Source: Fragum whitleyi
Taxonomy: Eukaryota > Mollusca > Bivalvia > Cardiida > Cardiidae
DNA length: 64,000 bases
NCBI GenBank assembly: GCA_948146395.1
Contig: OX411547.1
Span: 32,034,614 to 32,098,613, forward strand
Reading direction: 5' to 3'
In this document: positions 25,901 through 37,900 of the stretch, piece after piece
Layout: every line of letters starts with the position of its first letter
Numbering within the stretch: the stretch's first letter is position 1
Notes under the pieces: generated by a model
Seen by the model: the letters and a program-made list of their open reading frames with translations, nothing else
Told to the model about the DNA's origin: nothing
Databases searched by the model: none
Program-made: the position numbers and the translations under genes

Positions 25901-28900
25901 ATTTTGCAAAGGCTTTTTACTCAGCATGACAAGGGTTAATGTCTGAGGAGTACACAATTCTTAGTGTAATTATAGTAAAAAGATGATTTTCCCCCCCTCT
26001 CTCAGACTTTTTCCAATTTTACATTTATCATTTTCATTTTTAATTCACGCACAAATTTGTCATCCATAAGTTAAACTCTTCTTAATATTGTAAGTCTTAA
26101 AATGTATTTCTGGGAATAGATTCTAATGACTCTAATGGTAGCTTATCTTATTTGAGGCTTTTGAGCCTGTGTGTGATATTTCAAGTAATTTCAATTGAGT
26201 TAAAATTATCAATCAGAGTCAAGCTCATTCAAGTTTTGTTATTTCCATGGCATTTGTTTTTCATACACACATCTGGTTTTGTTTCAACAGCAAAATGATC
26301 CCATGAAGGCTGGCCCACAGTTTCCAAGTCAACCCTACGCTGCAGTGAGTATAGTTATTTTACTTTTTCTTGAGTGATTCCAATGTCATAGCCGAAAAAT
26401 TGTTCAAAGTGGCTTTAAATATAATTATCTTTTCTTAATGAACCTAGACTTAAATTATGACCCTTCATGCAAAAGATGACCATATGGGAAATTTGTGAAA
26501 TACACATTTGAAAAATAACTCCAATACAGGTTAAATTGAGGTTTCATTTCAGAAGTTCTCATACAGAAAGGTAGAATGGTTATTCTAGATTCATGAAAAT
26601 CAGCCAAATGGGACAAGTTTCCAACTATCTTATATTTAGATGGTTACTGTTTCATCTTACTGTTGTTGAAAGTGATATCAATAAAATTTGAGAAAAATCC
26701 ATGCCTTCAGTTTCATAATTGAGACTCCAAGTTCAATCTGAAGTTATCTATGTAACTTGATTTAATAAATTCTTTCTGTTTTTCTGAAGAAGGCACATGC
26801 CAAAAACTAAACTATAATGAGTTATATCAGATATTTATTTCATGTTATAATTCCCTAAATGCAGAATAAACCTGACATGAAAAACAAACAAAATCATTCG
26901 TTAAAAAAAAAAAATGAAATAATGTAATTTTGCAAAAGAGTTAAAACCTTGGTGCCTTTTTATGTTATCAATTTCCAACACATCAGATTTATATGTTCCA
27001 AAGGCAATAAAAAGGGGAAACATTGAGGGAAAAAAAGAGAAATTGCTTGTGTCAAGCAATTTCTCCTTTTTCTCAATGTTTTCTTCAATATTTTTAGCAT
27101 ACTCATTTCTATTTCCCTTTGAATTTAATGTAAAAATTCTTTGAATTTAGAAAAGATAGTAAATTTTGTATAATATTTGGGTAAAACAGCTGATATTACT
27201 CATTCATGTCACTTTTTGCAGGCTTTCGTGGATAATGGTCATATACATGAATGTAGATATGTATGAATTAAGGTAGTGAAACTGTAATAGTTCCGCAACA
27301 CTTGGGCACTCATGAACTTTAACAATGTTAACCAAGGTTTCCTAATGAAAATCATTAAAACCTTGGTTAACACTGTTAAAATTCATTAATGCCGAAAGGT
27401 TGTGGAACTATTATGGGTCCACTACCGTAATATGTATCACTTTAAAATTATTGAAAGAATCACTTTTTCAATAAATTAAAAAAAAAGAAGATATTATTTA
27501 TATGTATCACTTTAATATTGTTGAAAGAATAATTTTATTAACCCTTGTCCTGCTGAATAAATTTTGGCTAAAAAATTGCATCAAAATCAAAGGGCAAAAA
27601 GCACTGAAAGTACCAACCGTAGGTCAATTTTTATTTGAAAAACTAAATCTATTGACTATTCTGGTTTGAAAGTGAGAAACAGGTGGTATAGACTAACCTC
27701 AGACTGCACATGTGTGCAGGCTGATGTTTGTCTATAGCTCCTGCCAAAGCAGGAATATTCCGGGTTCAGCATGACAAAGGTTAATAAAATTTAAAAAAAC
27801 GTATATAATTTTAGGGAGTTGGTATGCCAGGACCTAGAGGACCTACTGGACCACCTGGACAACCTGTAAGTGTAGAGTTCTTGTTAATCCTTTCTAATGT
27901 TGAATGAAATCACTGCCAGAATATTGAAATAGCTTTTGACTCTGGATCTGGAATAAAAGTTGATTGCAAGCCACCTCGGAAAACCTTTAAAATCATTTTC
28001 ATTTTGTTTGAATCCTTTAAAATCTTTGATTTTTTTTACTGGATAAACCTTTAACCCTTTGCTGTTTAATCCCTGCTTTTTACGTGCCTGTGATTTTATG
28101 ATTGAGAAAACATTGTGAAAAAAGAAGAAATTGCTTCTGACAAGCAATTTCTTCTATTTCCACTCTATTTTTTACCCCACTGAATGGTTATTTTTCAAAT
28201 TACATCCACTTTAAATTTTCGTCTGCAAAACCTTTGAATTTGGACAGGTCCAGAATTTTGTAAAACAGGAAAGGGTTAATCCTTTCTAATGCTGAATGAA
28301 ATCACTGCCAGAATATTGAATATGTCTTCAACTCTGCATCTGGAATATGAGATGATTGCAAGCCACCCAGTAAAACCTTTAAAATCCTTTTAATTTTGTT
28401 TGAATCCTTTAAAACCTTTGATTTTTACTGGATAATCCTTTAAAGCCTTTGGTTAGCACTAAACCAGATACATGTATTCTAAATTTCTCTTAATTTTCCA
28501 TATTTGTTTCCTTCGCATTCAAAGTAATATAGGGACAAATATCTCTTCATCCAAAACATTGATAACTTGTTGGAGGTCAGTTGGAGGTCATCAATCAAGG
28601 TCGTTTTCAAGGTCAAAATTTAACTAAAATAAAGACCTTTACCCTGCTTCTCTGGTTAAAACTCTTTACTCACTCTCAAGTTTCAAACAGCAACACCATA
28701 GATAATTATTGACACCTAATTTGAAGTTATATTATTTTTTTTTTTATTTCTCTGAGCGTAATCATTTTTAAATTCTGTCCACTATAGGAAGTTCTTAAGA
28801 TTTGTTACCTTAATATTTTAGGGACCACAAGGATTTCCCGGACCAAGAGGTGAATCTGGTGAACCTGGACAACCTGTAAGTAACCTTGATTTTTCTTTAT

Positions 28901-31900
28901 GTTATGAAAGAAATGATATTTTTTAAGTGCAAGGTTTTTAGTTTCAACAGGAAAAAAAAGACTAGTAGCACTTTACATGTCAATGACTTGTGAATGACCT
29001 GTGAATTTTGTGCTTGGCTCCTGGATTTTGTAGCAAATGCCGAAATCTGTTATGCTAAATATTGAGTTTTTACAGTCTGAGTTTCTAAGTTGAAATAGTA
29101 AGTCTTCTCTATTAGATGTGATTCAATGTGATTTAGCAGAAATTCTAAATTGTGGTGTGATAAGCGAATGGAATCTTTGATATTAAAAAAACCCCACACA
29201 TTGTTCAACTAAAATTTGACAAAAGTACATGAAAATTACAGTTGATAAATTGAAAATTTGTTAAGTTTCAAAATATTTTCTCTTTTGTTAAAAGAATGTG
29301 AAAATTGAAAAAGGATATTTGTATGAGATTGACATATTTACATCTAGCATTGAATTTCTTTGTCTAGCAACATGACAGGGATTTTACATAAGTTGCCAAT
29401 AACTAATTTTCGATTTTGTAGGGCTTACCTGGACCCCGTGGATTGCCTGGCCCAATGGGACCCCCTGGACTTGACGTAAGGAATTTTGTGTATTTATAAT
29501 CTCTATCCTGCATGATAGTTGTTCACATTTTCATTGCTCCATATCATTAGATAGGGGCATATTGTTATACTGGTATTCATCTGTCTATCTGCAAAAACTG
29601 AACCTGCAAACTTGATATTTCCTTTTAATTCAACACTATCTAAGTTACAATGCTCTTATTTGGCACGAAGGTTCCTCATCAAAGTGCATCATTGAATGCC
29701 AAGGTCAAGGCCACCTAACAATTTGAAGGTTAATTATCGAGTTGTTTATGTAAAAAGTGTGTTCCTATTGCTTCAATTACTCCAAGCTAATATCTATTCA
29801 TTGTCTAGGACTCATCAATGATATCATACTGTTTTCTTTATTTGAATATTTCCTTTATAGAAAGTTTTATATTGGGACTAAAACTATAGAGCTTGAATAG
29901 TAACTATAAGTGACATTCTTAATCTATTACATCCTGAATAAATCCTTTGCCATTAACAGAGGCACATTAATAAGAGGGGGTAAAGCTAGTCTAAAATCTT
30001 TATTTCTCAATGAAACCCTATATTATGGGTACCCATTTGAATTGTCTTGACAAGACAATTCCAATGAGTACCCACAATATAGGATTTGTTTAAATTTTTT
30101 TTTTAAATAAACTCATTTGAAATCAAAATTACCCCCTCTATCTGTAGCTATGCCATTAAAGGCCTTGAATTACAGATTAATAATAAAATTTATCTAATGT
30201 GAAGTCACAATAAAATTTGGCAGCCATTACTTATGAATATAAAATGCTGAAGACATTAAGCTATGGAAGACTTTATGAGACTTTTTCCTTCTTCCCTGAA
30301 TATTTTCTCCCTAAATGCTTATTTCCTACATGAGACTTTTCTTCCAATCTGAAGATTTGGTGATTTTGTGAATTGTCCTCTAGCACCCTACAATTCTAGA
30401 CCATTATGAAATTAAGTCATTTGTTAAAAGGTAAATATGGATGTATTTTCAGGGTGATGAAGGAATGCTTGGAGAGCCTGGAGCCCCTGGACCCACTGGA
30501 AATAATGTAAGTGAAAATATGCATGGTATTTTGAACAATGTTTGTTTGTTTCGAAATTGTTTTCTTTCCAAAAGGTAAAAAAACAACCAAAACACCCAAA
30601 AACTTTAAATTTCCATCAACAGTGATATGTAAATCTTTAAGGTCTTGAATTGTGTATGTGTGATAATCTTTTAAACCATTTACTTCTTTCTTACAGGGTG
30701 ATCCTGGACGCCCTGGAATACCTGGTATACCTGGACCTAAAGGACATAGAGTAAGTACTCATTCTGTTATGTATTTCAAAGGTTTAGCACAAAACTTTTG
30801 TACAGTGCCTGTATATTTATAGGGACTTTAATTACAACAGATTTATACTGACTCCTGAAATTTGTACTAAAGGATATAGAGTATGCACTCTTTCTGTTGT
30901 TTATTTTGAAAGTGTAGCGCTAAACTTTTGTACTGTGCTTATATATTCATAGGAACTTAAATTACAACAGATTTGTACTGACCCCTTAAGGACCTAAAGG
31001 ACAAACAGTATGTACTCATTCTGTTATGTATTTCAAAGGTTAAGCAAAAAACTTATGCACAGTGCCTGTTTATTCATAGGGACTTAAATTACAACAGATT
31101 CATGCTGACCCCTTAAGGTCCTAAAAAGAGTGTAAACTCATTCTGGATGAACTTGTTGAGAGTCAGCATTAATTTGAAAGCTTTTATCTTTAAAATGGAA
31201 AACCAGATGGTATAGAGTCCATAGACTAAGATTATACTGCACATATGTTCAGGCTTTGTCTAGATGTCCTGCCAAACAGGAATCTTGAGGTTTCAATGTT
31301 TAGCATGACAAATTTATTCTAAACAGGGTGTGTGTGTGTGTGGGGGGGGGGGGGTGGTTACCCCTCTTTTTTAAAGATGCCCCAAATTTTCAACATAAGT
31401 TGGGGATTTTATACAATAAAAGAAGAGCATGAAAAACCTAAAAATACTAAATGGCATTGATTTTGTACTGAAATCCCCACATCTTTGAAATTCTAGAATA
31501 AACACTGCAAAATTTTAAAGAGGATTTATGGCCAAACTATTATAAGAACTTATATATTAATATATCTGACTTGTACTGCTTAATAAAGTAGTTGGCTGAC
31601 AGTGAAGGCTAAGAACAGAACTTTGTAACAAGCAATTTCTTCTTTTCCACAATGTTACCCTATTATTAAAACTCAGACCACTTACTTTGAACTAATGGAC
31701 TCCTTGATTTCATCTGTAAGGAGTGCAATAGACTCCTTACTCACAGGAGTTAGTGTCATTCCCTTTGAAGGAAGTTTCAGTTATTTGTAATGTATTTCAG
31801 GGACCAATGGGAAGACCAGGAAAGAGGGGTGAATCCGGAAAGACTGGAGTTAGGGTAATTAACAGTTTCATCGTAACTCCATAGGATCGCGGACTTACAG

Positions 31901-34900
31901 CAGTATTTTTGAAATATTTGAATCTGAAATCCAATTTGCACACTCTTTCTGTCACTCAATCTTTAAATATTCAAGTAATATGCAAAAAAAGTAAGCTTAT
32001 ATAAAGAGATAAACAATTTTAGCTTATATTACAAAATTTTGTTCAAGATAATGATTAATGGATGATTACATGCAAACAATTGTTCTTACTTCAGCCCATT
32101 TCAGTACTGATATGATGATGATGAAAAAATAGAAAACAGGAATGTTTGATTAAAACGATGATGAAAAAACGGGACATGTTTAGTTAAACAGAAATATGGC
32201 AACGCCTTTTGAAGCTTTCTGACATTGAGCCTATTTTCAAAATTTTTAATTATATTTGCTTTTCTTTAATTACCTATGTTTTTGAAAATACTTCTCCTTA
32301 TTGATTGAAAATATTTTCTATTTGACAGGGAGAAACTGGTTCCCCAGGAGCTCCAGGCCAAACAGGAGCTGTTGGACCCATTGGGGCGGCGGGTGAGCGT
32401 GGACGAGACGGTTCTCCCGGGCCAGCTGTAAGCAATTATCTTCTAATATACAACTTACCCTTCTCTTGCTGTACACAGAATATTTCTGTTTAAAAAAGTG
32501 GAATCCTAATAGTTCCGCAACATTTCGGAACTCATGAACTTTCACAATGATAATGGAGGTTTCCTAATTAAATTTATTAGGAAACCTCAATTAACACTGT
32601 TGAAGATCCATACCCTTTGTGGAAATATTATGGGTCCACTACCTTAAACAGCCATTGAAGGCAGAGATCAGCCTGCATATTATGTGCAATCTGATCTTAT
32701 TCTACACACACCTTTTAGTGCTTTTATATAGGTATTGTTGTTAATGAAATTAATTTTCAAAAGAAAAACTTCCTCATGCTTAGGTATTCTAGTGCTTTCA
32801 GTACTTTGATTTTAAAATCAAAGTACTGAAAGCACTAGAATACTAGAGCAATTTAATATTAGAATATTTCAAGCAAGACAAGAGTTGACTTCCACTACAT
32901 ACACTTTAGTACAAAATAGATTCGTGGGGCCTGTTTTATTAAACATCATACAATATTTTTTTTGCAGAAGTAAAAAAAAAATGAAGTTATTTCTACATTA
33001 GTAACTAAATATGGAATTCTGTCCTGCATCATATCATAAGAATTGTCTTCTTATGATGATTCCAATTCAATATTGCAAGGCAGAATCTAACAATGAATTA
33101 AAACACCAGGTACTATTTGTGATTTTGATTTGCAATTTTTTTTTGTAAAAAGTTTAGTAAAAAAAGTCCCCTAATCTTTTGCCTGATTTTTGAAAGAAAA
33201 AAAAAAAATACTAGCTTGAATATAATGAAATATTATGATAATATGTATGAAATTTAGTCTATACTGAAATATTGTTTATTTTGAGTGTAGCCCTTTTTGT
33301 CTTTGGGCTACAAGATATTGCAAATCTGCTTTTATCCGATTTTATAATTTTTATGCAGCCTAAAGATGATGATTTCCAATCTATTTAGGGTCTCCCAGGC
33401 ACAGATGGGGCTTCAGGAGAGAGAGGACCCCCTGGGCCAGTTGGGCCCCCTGGACCTGCTGGCTTTCCAGGAAATGCTGGAGCTAAGGTAGGAGACTATG
33501 ATTGCTTGGATTTTATCATAATTTATTGTTGGTAGAGACTCTCAATCTTGACATTTTGAGGGTCAGAGTTTGATTCCCGGTGGAGGCGTATATCATTGTT
33601 TTAGCAGGAAAAAGTTTCAACTGCCCATATGTTAATAGGCAGTTACAACTGTTTCACGCTGAGCCATCAATATCCATTCTGACTTTATCTCCCACCAACA
33701 GGTGGGTAATAGTTAAACAAAGTGGGGTAGTAGCTGGAGGCTATAAAAGGCATTCGGAACATCACTCGGCCATTTCTGTAAACTACAACAGACCTCGGAT
33801 GTATGTAAGGCGGATGGGTATGTAACAAAACCGTGCATTTAATTAGGCGGAAATGGTGTAAGAAAAACTAGCACTGTAGATTTATATCTTTTACAATAAA
33901 TAGTGGCTGAAAAATCTTAATTTTTAAGAATGGTGAATCATTCTCAAAAATTAAGATTTTTTCAGCCGTTATTTAAGAATCTAAAGATATTTATATTAGG
34001 ATACGATGGTTTCTATGTACATCCGAGGTTGATCGTGAGATTGCTTGAGTGGTGTTCCGATTGTATAAAAGGTTGTAATGGAAGTATTGATGTGCCAGTT
34101 ATCCATTGCTTATATGCATCTTTATTTATTTTTAAGAAGATTTTCCTTAAAAAAATGATATATATGTAATTTGTTTCAGTTGTTAATTCATTGAAAAACT
34201 ATATTTCTGACTGTAATTTCTGCCTCTAAGATCTATTTTAAGAATCCTATAGCCCCTGTTAGTTAGGGAAATATGGTTTCTTTAGGAATATACAACATTT
34301 GAAAATATGCTATAATTTACCTAGTATGATAAAGGGGGGGGGGGGGGGGGGTAAGGGGTGTGATTATAATTAAGTTCAAATCCTATGCCACTATAAGCTC
34401 ATAAGTGGTTTATTGAAGATTTTTTGCTTTAATTTTAATTTCAATAAACAACTATATGGAGTAGAATTGTTAAAGAACAATTTTATGTCATTTAGTTGTT
34501 AATTGGAATCAAAAACATTCAGTAGAGCAAGACTTTTTAGCCGCTAAATAAGAATCTGAAGAAATCAAAATGAGATTATGAAGCTTGTTTAGAATTAGCT
34601 TAAACAAGTAGTCTTTCAAAATTCATTCATTATGATACTTTAAAAATCTAAATTAAGTGGAATTTTTCACCACACTCTAACAAACATACCCCATGTTGTC
34701 CATCTAAGAACATATTTGAACCAATATGGCACAAAATGTCGGAGGACAACAGTCATCTCATTATAAAAAAGTGTTTTGAATGGTCAATGTGCATTTTGAT
34801 TGACAGCAGCTATCTATTAATTACATTTGCCGCCTTCATAGTGCAGTCAGTAGCATGTCAGACTGCCAATCTAGAGGTCTTGGGTTCAATCCCTGATTGT

Positions 34901-37900
34901 AAGATTGTTAAAAATAGTTTTTTTATAACAAATTTATTGCATTTTTAAGGGTGATGCTGGACAGCCTGGCCCCCGAGGTATGATGGGATTTCCCGGCCCT
35001 GATGGACAGAATGGTAGCCCTGGACAGCCTGGTGAACCTGGACCCCCAGGACCCTCTGGGGTTGATGGGGAATCTGGAGCAAAGGGAGAACAGGGGCCCC
35101 CAGGTCCTGCTGGTAACACAGGGTTTCCTGGCCCCCAGGGACCCCCAGGTCTGTCAGGAACCCCTGGAGCTCTTGGAGCTAAAGGAGAAGCTGTGAGTAT
35201 ATATTTGTGACCCATCACGCAAAAAGGGACCATCTTGGGATTCTGTAAAATGAATTATTGAAGAGATTTGGTCCAGCATAGGTCAACCAGAAATCGCATT
35301 TTAAAAATTCTGTAATTGGAAGGTATATGATTCATTCTAGATTCAGAAAATAAGCACATTGCAAAAAGTTTTGACCGTAGTCAGTCTAAGGGTTGACACT
35401 TTAGGCACTACCCAGATGGTCCCTTTTTGCTTGACAGGTCATATATATTTGTGACCCATCACACAAAAAAAGACCTTCTGGGAACCCTGTAAATATTCTT
35501 TTTCTTGAAAAAAGATCAAGTATAGGTCAAGCAATGGTGGCATTTAATTTTTTTTCACAGGAAGGTAGAATGATCATTCTAGATTCAGAAAAGGGTCAAG
35601 TGCAAAAAAGTTGGATCCTAATCAGTCGGCGTAGTAAGCACAGTCTGACAAGGATCTACACTTATTCTACTAGGATCTACTCTAAACACATTACCAAGAT
35701 AGTCCCTTTTTGAGTGAGAGGTCAAATGTATTTTATGCCTAATTACACAAAAGGCTATATGGAAAGTCTGTTTAAATGTTATATGAAAACCTGACGAATC
35801 ACATTTCTATATGAACCATAACATGTTTTGAAAGTAATAGAGATGTTTCCTTGGAAGGGATGTTGAATTCCCATGCCCATCTTGTCTGACACAGATTTTT
35901 TATTCCTGTGAACAAGTACTTTTTTCTATTTCACTTGTCCATGGACAAGTAAATACCAGGATAAATATCAGAATGGTACTAAATAAATCTAAGAGAATGA
36001 TTATCAAGCTGTTAATAAATCCATGGTAGAAAACAATGTTTTTTAAAGAAGAAAATGCTGGAGTCCAGCATTTTCTTCTTTAAAAAAGACCAGCATTTTC
36101 TTCTTTATAAAAACTCAAATGTTTTCTCGAAATTGATTTTCATTTTTTGCGTACATGTTCTTTTTGATCCTGGACAGGTAGAAAATTTGACTTTTACTTG
36201 TCCGGGGACAAGTGGAGATATTCTGTATTTCCACACCCCTGCTTAGTGAGGACTCATGTATTAGAAAATTTTTATAGTTGTCATTTGTCATGCTCTTGTA
36301 AAAGAAAAATGTTACAGGTTATAAGGTTAAACGTTGTATATCTTTATACACCAGATTTTTTATCTCTAAATGACTTATGTCACCAAAATGGTGCTTCAAA
36401 CACAAGACTTGCAATGTAGTTCAAAACTTCTGTCATAAGGAACATAACAAATGAGCCTGTGCATGACATTTCCAACAATTTCAAATATGCACAAAGCAAA
36501 GACTCTTACCAGCCTGTGCATCTGCACAGTCTGACCAAAGTCTTCACTATGCACTTAGTAGATAGATAAGGTCTCAAAGTATTTGTAGACCATCAGGTGA
36601 CTCTATATTTATAGTATGTTGCTGTCTTTGCTGTTCAGTGTTTGCACCTCACCAACATTTGTTGGAAATGTCAGGCAAATGCTCAAATGATAAGTAATTT
36701 GACAAATGCCTGTATTATATGTATTTTGTATGTACATGTATTATAGGGAGCCATGGGAGCACCAGGGACGTCTGGTGAACCTGGTATGAGAGGGGATGCT
36801 GGTATCCCTGGAGAAAGGGGTCTACCTGGTCTACCAGGGGCTGGAGGACAAAGGGTAGGTAAATCTTAGGGTCTTTTTCATTATTTTTACGAAAGAAAAA
36901 TTTAGAATTGTGTGATTTGAAAGAAATTGCTGACGGTTTCACAATAGGTGTGTGACTTGAAAAAATAATCAAGGTTTTAGACTGATATTGAAGAATTAGG
37001 GTCTCTCAAACCAGAAAGGCGGTCTGCAGGATTCCAGTAGACTCACACTATATTGTTGAGAGAGTCCTGACAACTAATTTGTTAGTCTCAGACTAAAAAA
37101 ATCTGCTCCCTTCATAACCAAAAAATAAATACCATTGATAATAGAAAAATGAGGGGAAAAAAATCTCTTCCGTTTTGTTTTATTTTTTTCATTAGTGATA
37201 AAACAAGTAAAAAATATCATACATAAAACTATTGCGATTGCCTATGCTTTTATTATAGTTACAAAAGTTTTGAGTCAACCCCTTAGTATGCTGCATAACC
37301 TGCATTCCTTGCAAGACAAAATGCTTTAATATAATTTAAATGTATTGTTAATATATTTGGGGGTTAGGCAACCAGAAAGTCATATCTACAGATTAAATAT
37401 ATCTGTAGATACAACCTTTTGGCTACCCCCTTATACATTGCTTGTTTGTTTGTTTATTCGCCTCTAAGGTGGTATCATCTTCTTTGTTCATCCATCTGTC
37501 TGTAAGTACATTATGTCCTCATATAAGTATGTCAGTATGTCCACTTCTGGTGTATGAAACTCCTTAAATCCATACCGCCAGGTCCACAAGGAGATCTATC
37601 AAAAACCTTTGAAATATTATGAAAATAATTTCTTATTTTCTTGCTTGTTTGTTAACAAGAAAAATGTTTGTTTTTGTTTGTTTGCAGGGAGCTCTAGGGC
37701 CACCAGGACCCCCAGGCCCACAAGGAAACTCAGGAGAACCTGTAAGTTATTTTTTGGAAAAAGTTTGCATCATCTGTCTGTCTGTCCGTCTGTCTGTCCA
37801 TCCGTAAGCAAATTCGCGTCTGGTCCATAACTTTCAAACTATAAGGCCTATGGTCTTGAAACTTCACAGGTTTATAGATCCATTAGCTAGGGCGCAAGAA

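Noticed and set aside
30867..31010. Extra collagen exons in intron 9
   Set aside because: The Gly-X-Y text is only the last two triplets of exon 9 copied with its donor; no acceptor and no further triplets.
34833..34905. Functional tRNA gene
   Set aside because: A and B boxes are present, but the acceptor stem does not pair and no proper terminator run follows.
35002..35196. Leu/Gln-rich frame over exon 13
   Set aside because: A shifted-frame shadow of the Gly-X-Y exon.
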